A stretch of DNA of 64,000 nucleotides from Tenacibaculum finnmarkense (lineage in GTDB: Bacteria > Bacteroidota > Bacteroidia > Flavobacteriales > Flavobacteriaceae), in the NCBI RefSeq assembly GCF_900239185.1, contig NZ_OENA01000097.1:1-64000 (forward strand). Reading direction: 5' to 3'. The notes beneath the pieces were generated by a model. That model worked only from the letters and a program-made list of their open reading frames with translations. It was not told the origin of the DNA and searched no databases. The first letter of the stretch is position 1. Every line of letters starts with the position of its first letter. A program made the position numbers and the translations under genes. Below are positions 25,047-34,761 of this stretch, piece by piece.

Positions 25047-26030
25047 ATGATGAAAATAAAAAAAATAGCAGTCATGACCTCTGGAGGAGATTCCCCAGGA
25101 ATGAACGCAGCAATTAGGTCGGTAGTAAGAACATGTGCTTATTATCAGACTCAATGTATGGGTGTTTATAGAGGATATCAAGGTTTAATAGAAGGCGATT
25201 TAGTTTCTTTTACAGCTCGAAGTGTTAATAATATTATCAATAAAGGGGGCACTATATTAAAAACGGCGCGTTCTGATGATTTTAGAACCAAAGAAGGGCG
25301 GAAAAAAGCACACGAAAAATTACTAGAAAATAAGGTTGATGCTTTAATTGTTATCGGTGGCGATGGCTCTTTTACAGGTGCGGTTCTTTTTGGCAAGGAA
25401 TTTGATTTTCCTGTTATCGGAATTCCAGGAACGATTGATAATGATATTTACGGAACATCCCACACTATTGGTTACGATACGGCTTTAAATACGGTTGTTG
25501 AAGCGATTGATAAAATTAGAGATACGGCATCATCGCATAATCGATTGTTTTTTGTTGAGGTGATGGGGAGAGATGCGGGGTTTATCGCCTTAAATGCAGG
25601 GGTTGGTGCAGGAGCTGAAGAAATTTTAATTCCTGAAGAAAATTTAGGATTAGAGCGTATGTTAGCATCTTTAAAGAAAAGTAGTAAAAGTGGTAAATCA
25701 TCAAGTATTGTAGTGGTTTCCGAAGGAGATAAAACAGGTAAAAATGTATTTGAATTAGCCGATTATGTTGAAAAAAACATGACAGCATATGAAGTTCGAG
25801 TATCTGTTTTAGGACATTTGCAAAGAGGTGGCGTTCCTAGTTGTTTTGACCGAGTTTTAGCGAGCAGATTAGGTGTAAAAGCGGTTGAATTATTACTTGA
25901 CGGAAAAACCAATTTAATGGTTGGGCTTCAGAATAATAAGGTAGCAACAACTACTTTAGAAAAAGCAATAAAAGGAAATAATAGTATAAATATGGAACTT
26001 TTAAGAGTTTCTGATATTATGACCACATAA
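25047..26030 (+). CDS. pfkA: 6-phosphofructokinase, ATP-dependent
   Basis: The 327-residue glycolytic enzyme converts fructose-6-P to fructose-1,6-bisphosphate. Motifs are TSGGDSPGMNAAIR (11-24), GGDGSFTGA (Gly after GGD as in ATP users, not Asp as in PPi users), IPGTIDNDI with the catalytic Asp, VMGRDAGFIAL and VLGHLQRGG. Either of two adjacent ATGs may start it. The gap gene follows 31 bases later, so the pair forms a glycolysis operon. Confidence 0.96.
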   Translation: MMKIKKIAVMTSGGDSPGMNAAIRSVVRTCAYYQTQCMGVYRGYQGLIEGDLVSFTARSVNNIINKGGTILKTARSDDFRTKEGRKKAHEKLLENKVDALIVIGGDGSFTGAVLFGKEFDFPVIGIPGTIDNDIYGTSHTIGYDTALNTVVEAIDKIRDTASSHNRLFFVEVMGRDAGFIALNAGVGAGAEEILIPEENLGLERMLASLKKSSKSGKSSSIVVVSEGDKTGKNVFELADYVEKNMTAYEVRVSVLGHLQRGGVPSCFDRVLASRLGVKAVELLLDGKTNLMVGLQNNKVATTTLEKAIKGNNSINMELLRVSDIMTT

Positions 26031-26061
26031 TTTAAAATAAGAATATTAAATAGTTAACATA

Positions 26062-27069
26062 ATGATAAAAATAGGAATTAACGGGTTTGGTAGAATAGGA
26101 AGGTTAGCATTTCGTACTGCCATGAAAAGAGAAAATATACAAGTTGTTGCGATCAATGATTTGTTAGATGTGGAGTATTTAGCCTATTTATTAAAATATG
26201 ATTCTGTACACGGTCGTTTTGATGGTGATATTGAAATAAAAGAAGGAAATTTAATTGTAAACGGACAAGAAATAAGAATTTCTTCGGATAAAAACCCTGA
26301 AAATTTAAAATGGGATGCTGTACAGGCAGATTATATTTTAGAAGCAACAGGTTTATTTACTGATGAAGAAAAAGCAGCTTTACATATAAAAGGCGGTGCT
26401 AAAAAAGTAATTATTTCAGCGCCATCAAAAGATGCCAATATGTATGTGATGGGGGTAAACCATCAAGATTTAAAAGCCGATGAGGTGGTTTTTTCAAACG
26501 CTTCTTGTACTACAAATTGTTTGGCACCTGTAGTAAAGGTAATTAATGATGCTTACGGCTTAACCGAAGGTATAATGACTACGGTTCATGCGGCAACGGC
26601 TACACAAAATGCTGTTGATGGTTTTAATAAAAAATGGCGTAGAGGACGTTCGGCAATGAATAATATTATTCCAACCTCTACCGGAGCGGCAAAAGCGTTG
26701 GTAAAAGTGATTCCTGAAATGCAAGGGAAAGTAACGGCAATGGCAGTTCGAGTACCTACGGCAGATGTTTCTTTAATCGATTTGACTTTTAAAACTCAAA
26801 AGGCAACTTCGTTAAAAGAAATTATGGAAACTTTTAAAAAGGCTTCTCAAAATGAATTTAAAGGAATTATAGGTTATACTGAAGATGCGGTTGTTTCTCA
26901 AGATTTTGTTTCAGAAACACATACATCGGTAATTGACGCAGCAGCAAGTTTAGAACTGAACGAACACTTTTTTAAGGTAATTTCTTGGTACGATAACGAA
27001 TATGGTTACGCTACAAAAATTGTAGATTTAATAGAATATTCAGCTTCTTTATCAATGTTTAAAAGCTGA
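26062..27069 (+). CDS. gap: Glyceraldehyde-3-phosphate dehydrogenase
   Basis: The 335-residue enzyme has the Rossmann motif INGFGRIGR (5-13). Asp33 in AINDLL suggests NAD specificity. The catalytic Cys149 is in SNASCTTNCLAP. TAVDG-type phosphate sites and SWYDNEYGY near the C-terminus are present. It is the second gene after pfkA. Confidence 0.96.
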   Translation: MIKIGINGFGRIGRLAFRTAMKRENIQVVAINDLLDVEYLAYLLKYDSVHGRFDGDIEIKEGNLIVNGQEIRISSDKNPENLKWDAVQADYILEATGLFTDEEKAALHIKGGAKKVIISAPSKDANMYVMGVNHQDLKADEVVFSNASCTTNCLAPVVKVINDAYGLTEGIMTTVHAATATQNAVDGFNKKWRRGRSAMNNIIPTSTGAAKALVKVIPEMQGKVTAMAVRVPTADVSLIDLTFKTQKATSLKEIMETFKKASQNEFKGIIGYTEDAVVSQDFVSETHTSVIDAAASLELNEHFFKVISWYDNEYGYATKIVDLIEYSASLSMFKS

Positions 27070-27080
27070 AATTTAGAATT

Positions 27081-27110
27081 AAAAATCCCCGCTATTAGCG
27101 GGGGTTTTTT
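27081..27110. terminator. Bidirectional terminator between gap and ridA
   Basis: The stem aaaatccccgct / agcgggggtttt with a short loop lies between convergent stop codons at 27069 and 27127. It is the most GC-rich stem in the window. Confidence 0.9.
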
Positions 27111-27126
27111 GATTATTTTAGTATGG

Positions 27127-27507
27127 TTATTTAACGGCAATCATGCTAATTTCTACATTTACAAATTTCGGTAAATTTGCTACCTCTACAGTTTCTCTTG
27201 CAGGTGCAGTTGCTTCATCAAAATATTGGGCGTAAACGCTGTTTATTTTAGCAAAGTTATTCATATCAGAAATAAAAATAGATGCTTTTACTACGTTTTC
27301 AAAAGTCATTTCAGCAGCGACTAAAACTTCTTTCATATTTTCCATTACTTGTTTTGTTTCAATTTCGATGGTGTCCATTACTAATTCACCATTTTCAGGA
27401 TTAAAAGCAATCTGTCCTGAGGTATATAAGGTGTTTCCGCTTAAAATAGCTTGGTTATAAGGACCAATAGGTGCAGGAGCTTTTGAGGTAGTGATAATTT
27501 TTTTCAT
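27127..27507 (-). CDS. ridA: RidA family enamine/imine deaminase
   Basis: The 126-residue product hydrolyses reactive 2-aminoacrylate made by PLP enzymes. It shows APIGPYNQAI, YTSGQIAFNP and APARETVEVANLP, with Arg104 as the substrate-carboxylate ligand and a C-terminal Glu in NVEISMIAV. The lptD gene ends 47 bases upstream on the same strand. Confidence 0.93.
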   Translation of the reverse strand: MKKIITTSKAPAPIGPYNQAILSGNTLYTSGQIAFNPENGELVMDTIEIETKQVMENMKEVLVAAEMTFENVVKASIFISDMNNFAKINSVYAQYFDEATAPARETVEVANLPKFVNVEISMIAVK

Positions 27508-27553
27508 AGTATATTTTATCTTTTGATGTATTAAAAGTGTGTGTTATTTTCGA

Positions 27554-30250
27554 TTAAAATAAGGCTCTATCTGGCGGTTTATTTTTATCCCATTTCAAAT
27601 CGCTTAATACTGCTGATTTTACACCGATAAAGAAATTGTAAGAAGTTCTTGGTCCGAAGGGTGTCCAACCAAAATTTAAACGCCAACTGTCTAAATCTCT
27701 AGAAAAATTTAAATTGGTATAAGAAAATCCATTGTTTTTAATATCGTAACCAGAATTGAAACCAACGCCCCATTTGGGTGATAATTCTATGTTTCCGCTA
27801 AATCGTAAAGTGTTTATATTAATGCCACTTTTAAGCCCATCATTACCATAGTTCATGGTGTAAATTAAGTTTAATGTCCATGGTATTTTATGATGGTACA
27901 ATACCGTTTCTGCTACGTCTTTATTTTTGTTTTTTGATGTGTTAGAAAAATCATTGGCATTTTGAGATGTTTGCCCAAATAAGTCAGGAGTGTCTTGCGC
28001 ACCATTTCCATTATTTTTATTAGGATTCTTTTCACCTTCTTTATTCTTGCTAAAATCTTTGCTTGACAATGAATAGTTTGCTGTTAATCCTATTTGTTTT
28101 ACTCTAAATAAATTCGCGTTAAATTTATCTATTTGCTTCCCGTTTTTATCTATTTGATATGGGTCTAAAGACATATTGGTATTTAAGGCTAACTTGTCTT
28201 TAAATAATCGTGTGCTTGCGTTTACAGAAACATCACTCCAACGAATACTATCTTTAGTAATGTCATATCTGGTAGAAAAATCTAAGTTATTTAAAAGCAT
28301 TATTTTCTGATCATCGGCATCGCTATCAGGGTCTTTTGGTGCAACTTTAGCTTCTAAAACATTGTTTACCGAAATACCAATTGCATTTGAGGTTCCATTT
28401 GCAGGTTTACCATATATTCCTCCTTCGAAAGGCGAATAAGTAAGTAGGTCAGTAGGGTCTGAGCTTTGCTGTACTTGTAGGTCGTAATTCTTAGCCAAAT
28501 TAGGCGTATATCCGTAAGAAATAGATGGTCTAATAGTATGACGAATGGCTTTTAAACGCCCTTTTTTAAAGTTAAAAGTACCATAAATATTGGTTGATAA
28601 TGATGCGCCAAAATTATAATTATGATATCGATTAAAACCACTAATAGTATCGTTTACAACTGCGCCTAAATTTTTACTAGCATTAATCTTTTTAGGGTCG
28701 TATCGTTTATGAATTTTATCAAAATACCAAACATCTTTATAGCTTGCATTAGGCGATAAAGTAAAGTACTTAAAGGCTTTTAAACTAGTACTAGTGCTTA
28801 AACTATGTTGAACTCCTGACTTAGCTGTTTTAAACATTTTAGGAGTAAAAAATTCATCATCAGTAGTATTTATTTCATAACGCCCTTGCATATTATAATT
28901 AAATCCCATTTTTTGAATGGCATTGTTTTTAGCACCATCTTTCCCTGTAAACGGATAAAGTGGTTCTGAATTTACCTGCAAAGAAGGTAGTGTCATGGTT
29001 ATTTTTTCGGTATTCGTATTTTGACCATGTTGCAAGGTTAAACTCATATTAAAAGGAGTACCAACAAACTTTTTATAGTAAGATATAGAAGAGTTTAAAC
29101 TGTTGTCTATTGCCCGAGCATTATTTGCTTGATTTTGTGATTCTAAGAAAAAACGACTGCTTCCTAAATTAACCGCTGCTGAAAATTTAGAGTTTGGGCT
29201 TGCTTTTGAATCTTGATTATGACTCCAATTAATATTGAAACTAGACCTTTTATTATAGTTTGATAAACCTCTGATTCCTTGAATTTTGTTTTGAAATTGA
29301 AAATTAAAATTCCCGCTAAATTTATAGCGTACATAATAACTAGATTCTACTTGTAAGCCCCAACTTCCATTGGTATATAAATCACCTAAAACAGTTAAAT
29401 CAAAATAATCGCTTAAGGCAAAGTAATATCCACCATTTTGCATAAAAAAACCTTGACTGTTGTTTTCTCCCCAAGAAGGGATGATAAAACCAGAGGTTCT
29501 TTTATCAGTTAAAGGAAAATAGGCAAATGGCAAAACTAAGGGTGTTGGTACGTCTGCCAATACTAAATGACTAGCGCCTATAATTATTTTTTTACCAGGA
29601 ACAAGTTTTGCTTTACTGGTTTGTATATAATAATCGGGACGTTTCTTTTTAGAGGTTGTAAAACGCATTTTACGCATGTAAATAGTAGAATCGTTTACTC
29701 GTTTTGTTTTTTCGGCATAGGTTATAATTCCATCTTGAACCGTTTTTACACCGTAAATAAGGGCTTTTTTTGTCTTGAAATTAAATAAAATAGAATCTTG
29801 TTCCGATTCTTGTGCTCCTTGTTTAAAAACTGGTTTTTGATGATAACCTAAACTGTCTTTTATTCCTTTGGCATATACGGTATTGTTTTTATAATCTAAA
29901 ACAATAATTCCTGCTTTTAAATCAATATCAGTATAGGTTACTTGCGCTTTGTTGTATAAGGTTACTGTTTTATTTTTTGCATTTTGAATGGTGTAATCTT
30001 CTGCATTGTGAGTAATAATTCCATCAATAACCTCTTTTGGTTTAATAGAGTCGTTTGCAATGCTGTCTTTTTTAAAGTTTAAAAGTTGCTCTTTTTTTAA
30101 ATCAATTAGGCTATCTTTTGATTGATTTATTATTGTCTTTTTTTTCGTTTTCTTAGAGGTAATCCTTGAGTTACCAATGTCTTGAGCTGCGCTAATTTGA
30201 TAACAAAAAAGGCAGAAAACTAAAAGTATGTAAGTTAGATTTGTTCGCAA
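27554..30250 (-). CDS. lptD: LPS-assembly protein LptD (OstA) homologue
   Basis: The 898-residue product inserts lipopolysaccharide into the outer membrane with LptE. It has a signal peptide ending YQISAAQ and a long basic linker. An OstA/LptA-like beta-jellyroll domain (about 75-230) follows, then a C-terminal beta-barrel; the transition is PLVLPFAYFPLTDKRTSGFI. Aromatic-rich strands continue to the C-terminus. The start is TTG at 30250; no in-frame ATG exists upstream before a long stretch without one, or internally before the jellyroll. It is divergent from the amidase gene. Confidence 0.88.
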   Translation of the reverse strand: MRTNLTYILLVFCLFCYQISAAQDIGNSRITSKKTKKKTIINQSKDSLIDLKKEQLLNFKKDSIANDSIKPKEVIDGIITHNAEDYTIQNAKNKTVTLYNKAQVTYTDIDLKAGIIVLDYKNNTVYAKGIKDSLGYHQKPVFKQGAQESEQDSILFNFKTKKALIYGVKTVQDGIITYAEKTKRVNDSTIYMRKMRFTTSKKKRPDYYIQTSKAKLVPGKKIIIGASHLVLADVPTPLVLPFAYFPLTDKRTSGFIIPSWGENNSQGFFMQNGGYYFALSDYFDLTVLGDLYTNGSWGLQVESSYYVRYKFSGNFNFQFQNKIQGIRGLSNYNKRSSFNINWSHNQDSKASPNSKFSAAVNLGSSRFFLESQNQANNARAIDNSLNSSISYYKKFVGTPFNMSLTLQHGQNTNTEKITMTLPSLQVNSEPLYPFTGKDGAKNNAIQKMGFNYNMQGRYEINTTDDEFFTPKMFKTAKSGVQHSLSTSTSLKAFKYFTLSPNASYKDVWYFDKIHKRYDPKKINASKNLGAVVNDTISGFNRYHNYNFGASLSTNIYGTFNFKKGRLKAIRHTIRPSISYGYTPNLAKNYDLQVQQSSDPTDLLTYSPFEGGIYGKPANGTSNAIGISVNNVLEAKVAPKDPDSDADDQKIMLLNNLDFSTRYDITKDSIRWSDVSVNASTRLFKDKLALNTNMSLDPYQIDKNGKQIDKFNANLFRVKQIGLTANYSLSSKDFSKNKEGEKNPNKNNGNGAQDTPDLFGQTSQNANDFSNTSKNKNKDVAETVLYHHKIPWTLNLIYTMNYGNDGLKSGININTLRFSGNIELSPKWGVGFNSGYDIKNNGFSYTNLNFSRDLDSWRLNFGWTPFGPRTSYNFFIGVKSAVLSDLKWDKNKPPDRALF

Positions 30251-30270
30251 TGTTATAAATGCTATTTTTG
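30240..30270 (+). promoter_or_regulatory. Promoter of the amidase-MCE operon, overlapping the lptD start
   Basis: TTTG (30240-30243), 19 bases, then TATTTTTG (30263-30270) is a full -33/-7 match. The -33 box lies within the first codons of the divergent lptD gene. Confidence 0.6.
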
Positions 30271-30286
30271 TGTTATATTTAAAAGC

Positions 30287-30311
30287 TTTGGCGTGCTATT
30301 TGTATGCCAAA
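30287..30311. promoter_or_regulatory. Inverted repeat between the divergent envelope promoters
   Basis: TTTGGC (30287-30292) and GCCAAA (30306-30311) form a 6-bp inverted repeat midway between the two opposing -7 boxes. It may be an operator shared by lptD and the amidase operon. Confidence 0.3.
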
Positions 30312-30321
30312 ATACAAAAAC

Positions 30322-30329
30322 CAAAAATA
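30322..30329 (-). promoter_or_regulatory. -7 box for lptD
   Basis: The minus strand reads TATTTTTG, 71 bases before the TTG start of lptD. A TTG lies 17 bases upstream. Confidence 0.4.
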
Positions 30330-30343
30330 GTTAAATTTTATTG

Positions 30344-31495
30344 ATGCAATTCTTAAAATTACGTAAATATAATCACTTGAAAAATAATTTTTTATTTTTA
30401 ATCTTCATTTTTTGTTTTTTGTGGGTTTCACAGGGTGTTTTTGCCCAAAAAAAATACACTATTGTTTTAGATGCTGGTCATGGGGGAAAGGACGCTGGTG
30501 CTTCGAGAGGTGCATATATCGAAAAAAAAATAGCCTTAAAATTAGTTCTGAAAATAGGGGCTATTTTAAAAAAAGACCCAAGTATTAATGTTCGTTATAC
30601 CCGAACGAAAGATGTTTTTATAGAGCTTCATAAACGCGCTAGTATTGCTAATAAGAAAAATGCGGATCTATTTGTATCGATACATTGTAATTCTAATAAA
30701 TCAGTAAAACCACATGGTTCAGAAACCTATGTGCTTGGTTTAAAAGGGAATGATGAGAATTTTGAAATTGTAAAAAAAGAAAATGCTGTAATTTTATTAG
30801 AAGATAATTATAGGAAAAATTATGATTACGATCCTAATTCGCCTGAGTCTTTAATTGGATTATCTGTTTTACAGGAAGAAAACTTAGATGCAAGTTTGGC
30901 GTTGGCTAGTTTTGTGCAAACCAATTTTAAAAGCATCAAAAGATATGACCGAAAAGTAAAGCAGGCTAATTTTTTAGTACTGCGTGAAACCGCTATGCCA
31001 AGTGTTTTAATTGAGTTAGGTTTTTTATCAAACAAAACAGAAGGACGGTTTTTAAATTCAAAGTACGGGCAGTTAAAAATGGCAAAATCAATTGCTACTG
31101 CTATTAAAAAATATGTAAAAAGGTTAAAATTAAACACTGTTAATCAAGATGTAGTAGCGGTTTCTAAGCCTAAAAAAACCGTTGTTATTAGAAAAAAGAA
31201 AGCTGTTAAAAGAAAAAAACAAGCAGTTCGTAAAAAAAAGATACTCTTTAAAGTACAAATAGCAGCGTCTAAAAAACGATTAAATAAGCGAAATTTTAAT
31301 TTTAGAGGCTTAAAAAACATAGAATCAAAATATATTAGCGGTTATTATAAATATTACTACGGAAGTTCGACGCGTTTATCTAAAGCAAATAGCAGCCTGA
31401 TTAAGGTAAGAAAGGCAGGGTATAAAGATGCCTGGGTGGTTGCTTTTAAAAATGGTAAAAGAATATCGGTTAAACAAGCGTTAAAAAACCGTTGA
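30344..31495 (+). CDS. N-acetylmuramoyl-L-alanine amidase with C-terminal SPOR-like domain
   Basis: The 383-residue product has a signal peptide (FLWVSQGVFAQ) and an Amidase_3 domain. Zinc ligands and the catalytic Glu lie in TIVLDAGHGGKDAGA, the acidic YIEKK helix, FVSIHCNSN and VLIELGFLSN. A very basic linker (KKTVVIRKKKAVKRKK) leads to a C-terminal SPOR-like module (FKVQIAAS to VVAFKNGKRISV) that likely binds denuded septal glycan. It should cleave peptidoglycan during cell separation. ATG at 30344 is preferred over the TTG just before it. Confidence 0.88.
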   Translation: MQFLKLRKYNHLKNNFLFLIFIFCFLWVSQGVFAQKKYTIVLDAGHGGKDAGASRGAYIEKKIALKLVLKIGAILKKDPSINVRYTRTKDVFIELHKRASIANKKNADLFVSIHCNSNKSVKPHGSETYVLGLKGNDENFEIVKKENAVILLEDNYRKNYDYDPNSPESLIGLSVLQEENLDASLALASFVQTNFKSIKRYDRKVKQANFLVLRETAMPSVLIELGFLSNKTEGRFLNSKYGQLKMAKSIATAIKKYVKRLKLNTVNQDVVAVSKPKKTVVIRKKKAVKRKKQAVRKKKILFKVQIAASKKRLNKRNFNFRGLKNIESKYISGYYKYYYGSSTRLSKANSSLIKVRKAGYKDAWVVAFKNGKRISVKQALKNR

Positions 31496-31560
31496 TTTAG
31501 CAGAAATCAATATTTCTACTCCCGAAAATTATTAGTATTTTCGTGCTATAATTTTTATAT

Positions 31561-32526
31561 ATGTCAAAAGAACTTAAAACTGGTATTGTTGCTGTTGTTA
31601 TTATCGTATTATTTATTTGGGGCTATAATTTTTTAAAAGGAGAAAATTTATTTAGCGGTAGTCGCAGGCAGTTTTTTGTGGAGTATAAAAATATTAACGG
31701 GCTTAACAAGGCAAGTTTAGTAACCATAAACGGCTTAAAAGTTGGTAAAATTGATGATATTTCGTTTAATACAACCCCTGAAAAACAAGGTGTTTTATTA
31801 GTAGAGATATCTTTAGATAGCGATTTTGAATTTTCTAAAAATAGTATTGCTCGAATTTACTCAGCAAGCTTAATGGGTGGGCAAAATTTAGCAATAGTAC
31901 CAAAATATGATGGCGGACTTGCTGTTTCTGGTGATTATTTAAAAGGAGAGGTAGAATCGGATCTTTTTTCATCTGTAGGTGAAAAATTAAACCCTATTCA
32001 GTCAAATTTACAAAACGTACTTATAGGCGCTGATTCATTATTAGTAGGAATGAATACTGTGCTAGATCAAAAATCACGTACAAGTTTAAATAGCAGTATT
32101 CGTGGTTTAGAAGGAACAATAACAGGTATTCAAAAAACATTAAAATCAGTAAATAATTTATTGGTTGATAATAAAGAAAACCTAACAGCAACGCTTACAA
32201 ATACTAAAAAAATTACGGATAACTTCTCAAAATTATCAGATGATTTAGCCAACTCTAATTTAGGTGCAACCGTTAAAAAACTAGAAACAACCCTAGGAAA
32301 TGTAAACGGTTTATTAGCAAATATGAAAGCGGGTAATGGAACTTTAGGAAAGTTAATGACTGATGATAAAATGTACACTAATTTAACCAATGCTTCTAAA
32401 GAAATGGAAGAACTATTGCGAGAAATGAAGTTAAATCCCAAAAGATTTGTTCATATATCATTATTTGGTAAAAAAGCAATACCTTATAATAAAGAAGCAA
32501 ATAGCAAAAACATAAGCTCTAAATAA
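31561..32526 (+). CDS. MCE/MlaD family lipid-transport protein
   Basis: The 321-residue product has one N-terminal helix (KTGIVAVVIIVLFIWGYNFL) and an MCE domain at about 35-115 (FFVEYKNINGLNKASLVTIN, then GLKVGKIDDI). A long helical C-terminal part follows. MlaD subunits form hexameric rings that carry phospholipids between membranes. The ATPase and permease partners (MlaF/MlaE) are not in the window. It is 65 bases after the amidase and probably co-transcribed. Confidence 0.88.
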   Translation: MSKELKTGIVAVVIIVLFIWGYNFLKGENLFSGSRRQFFVEYKNINGLNKASLVTINGLKVGKIDDISFNTTPEKQGVLLVEISLDSDFEFSKNSIARIYSASLMGGQNLAIVPKYDGGLAVSGDYLKGEVESDLFSSVGEKLNPIQSNLQNVLIGADSLLVGMNTVLDQKSRTSLNSSIRGLEGTITGIQKTLKSVNNLLVDNKENLTATLTNTKKITDNFSKLSDDLANSNLGATVKKLETTLGNVNGLLANMKAGNGTLGKLMTDDKMYTNLTNASKEMEELLREMKLNPKRFVHISLFGKKAIPYNKEANSKNISSK

Positions 32527-32571
32527 GCTTATAAATACAAACCCTTTACAAACTTAAATAAATATAGAACG

Positions 32572-33891
32572 ATGGAGAAATATTTATCAAACATTATTTT
32601 TGCAGCAATTTTAATTACAGGTATTGGATACTTTGTAATGAATGTTCGCAAGCTGATAAGAAATATCAAATTAGGAAAAGACATTGATCGGTCTGACAGG
32701 AAGCCTGAGCGTTTCAAAAATATGGCAAAAATAGCCTTAGGACAATACCGAATGGTTCGTCGTCCGCTTTCAGGAATTTTACATATTGTAGTGTATGTAG
32801 GATTTATTTTGATTAATATCGAAATGCTAGAAATTGTAATTGATGGGTTATTAGGAACACACCGTGTTTTTCAACCTATTTTAGGTGATGCCATTTACGG
32901 ATTTTTAATCGGTAATTTTGAGATTTTAGCTGCCTTAGTTTTTGTAGCAGTTACTATTTTTTGGCTGCGTAGAAATATCCAAAGAGTAAAACGTTTCTGG
33001 AGTAAAGAAATGACAGGTTGGCCAAAAAACGATGGGAATATTATTCTATATTTTGAAATGGTATTAATGTCATTATTCTTAATTATGAATGCTACGGATA
33101 TTCCTTTTCAAGAAGCAGGAACAGGAAATGTAGTTTCTCAATTTATAGCGCCTTTATTTAATGGTTTTTCAGCAGAAACACTACATATTATTGAAAAATC
33201 AGCTTGGTGGGTGCATATTATAGGAATTTTAATTTTCTTAAATTATTTATATTATTCAAAGCATTTACATATTTTATTAGCATTTCCAAACACCTTTTTT
33301 GCCAATTTAAAACCAAAAGGACAATTTACAAATGTTGCCTCGGTTACTAAAGAAGTAAAAATGATGATGGACCCCGATGCTGATCCGTATGCTATGCCCG
33401 AAGAAGGAGCAGAAGAAGAAGTTCCTGAGAAATTTGGAGCCTCCGATGTTACCGATTTAAACTGGGTACAATTAATGAACGCTTATACCTGTACCGAGTG
33501 TGGACGTTGTACCTCGTCATGCCCGGCAAGTTTAACAGGAAAAGAATTATCGCCACGTGCTATTATGATGAAAACACGTGATCGTTTAGAAGAGGTTGGT
33601 AAAAATATTGATGCAAACGACGGTGTTTTTAAAGACGATGGAAAGCAATTATTAAACGATTATATTTCTCCGGAAGAATTATGGGCGTGTACAAGTTGTA
33701 ATGCTTGTGTGCAAGAATGCCCGATAGATATTGATCCTTTATCTATTATTTTAGAAATGCGTCGTTATTTGGTGATGGAAGAATCAGCAGCACCACAAGA
33801 ATTAAATTCAATGATGGCAAATATTGAAAATAACGGAGCGCCTTGGCAGTATAGCCAGCAAGATAGATTAAACTGGAAAGACGAAGAATAA
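32572..33891 (+). CDS. Membrane-bound 4Fe-4S oxidoreductase subunit
   Basis: The 439-residue product has an N-terminal membrane part of about five helices, related to the nitrate-reductase gamma/HdrE type. A cytoplasmic ferredoxin-like domain carries two clusters: CTECGRCTSSCPAS and CTSCNACVQECPID. Together with the CCG-type protein that follows it resembles an Hdr/GlcF-like electron-transfer pair, perhaps linking a flavodehydrogenase to quinone. The electron donor is unknown. Confidence 0.88.
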   Translation: MEKYLSNIIFAAILITGIGYFVMNVRKLIRNIKLGKDIDRSDRKPERFKNMAKIALGQYRMVRRPLSGILHIVVYVGFILINIEMLEIVIDGLLGTHRVFQPILGDAIYGFLIGNFEILAALVFVAVTIFWLRRNIQRVKRFWSKEMTGWPKNDGNIILYFEMVLMSLFLIMNATDIPFQEAGTGNVVSQFIAPLFNGFSAETLHIIEKSAWWVHIIGILIFLNYLYYSKHLHILLAFPNTFFANLKPKGQFTNVASVTKEVKMMMDPDADPYAMPEEGAEEEVPEKFGASDVTDLNWVQLMNAYTCTECGRCTSSCPASLTGKELSPRAIMMKTRDRLEEVGKNIDANDGVFKDDGKQLLNDYISPEELWACTSCNACVQECPIDIDPLSIILEMRRYLVMEESAAPQELNSMMANIENNGAPWQYSQQDRLNWKDEE

Positions 33892-33964
33892 ACATTTTTT
33901 AATTAACAATTATACGTGCTGAATTGTATTAATTCAAAACCTATAATTCAAAAATTTGTAAATT

Positions 33965-34744
33965 ATGATAGTACCAACGATGGCAGAAATGATGGCGCAA
34001 GGAAAACAACCAGAGGTGTTGTTTTGGGTAGGAGCGGCAGGAAGTTATGATGATAGAGCAAAGAAAATAACCAAAGCATTTGTAAAAATATTATACCTCG
34101 CAAATGTAAATTTTGCGGTGTTAGGAACTGAAGAAAGTTCAACAGGAGATGCAGCAAAAAGAGCAGGAAATGAATTTTTGTTTCAGATGCAGGCAATGAT
34201 GAATATTGAGGTTTTAAACGGATACGAAATAAAAAAAATAGTAACCTGCGACCCACATTCATTTAATACCTTAAAAAATGAATACCCTGAATTAGGAGGT
34301 AGCTATGAAGTATATCATCACACGCAATTTATCAGTAAATTAATAAAAGACGGGCGTTTATCAATAGATGACACTAATTTAAAAGGCAAACGATTAACCT
34401 ATCATGATCCTTGTTATTTAGGTAGAGCCAACGAAATTTATGAAACTCCACGTGAATTATTACGAAGTTTAGGGGTTAAAATGACCGAAATGAAACGTCA
34501 TAAATCTACTGCTTTATGTTGTGGTGCAGGAGGTGCACAAATGTTTAAAGATGCCGAAAAAGGGGATAAAGAAATTAATATTTTACGAACCGAAGATGCT
34601 TTAAAAACCAATCCAGAAATTATAGCAACAGGTTGCCCATATTGCAATACCATGATGACTGATGGTGTAAAATTTAAACTAAAAGAAGATCAAGTTATCG
34701 TGCAAGATATTGCCGAATTAATTGCTGATGCTAATAATTTATAG
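33965..34744 (+). CDS. HdrB/GlcF-like cysteine-rich (CCG) protein with a degenerate first motif
   Basis: The 259-residue protein has a complete C-terminal CCG motif: Cys150 (YHDPC), Cys185-Cys186-Gly, then Cys224 and Cys227 (GCPYC). In the N-terminal half the places where relatives have cysteine read VGAAGS (22-27), EESSTGD (56-62) and CDPHS (95-99), instead of what I recall as VGCAGS, EESCTGD and CPHC. One cofactor or disulfide-active site may therefore be lost. It is the partner of the preceding iron-sulfur gene, 73 bases upstream. Confidence 0.85.
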   Translation: MIVPTMAEMMAQGKQPEVLFWVGAAGSYDDRAKKITKAFVKILYLANVNFAVLGTEESSTGDAAKRAGNEFLFQMQAMMNIEVLNGYEIKKIVTCDPHSFNTLKNEYPELGGSYEVYHHTQFISKLIKDGRLSIDDTNLKGKRLTYHDPCYLGRANEIYETPRELLRSLGVKMTEMKRHKSTALCCGAGGAQMFKDAEKGDKEINILRTEDALKTNPEIIATGCPYCNTMMTDGVKFKLKEDQVIVQDIAELIADANNL

Positions 34745-34761
34745 TTCCAAAAAATAAAAAG

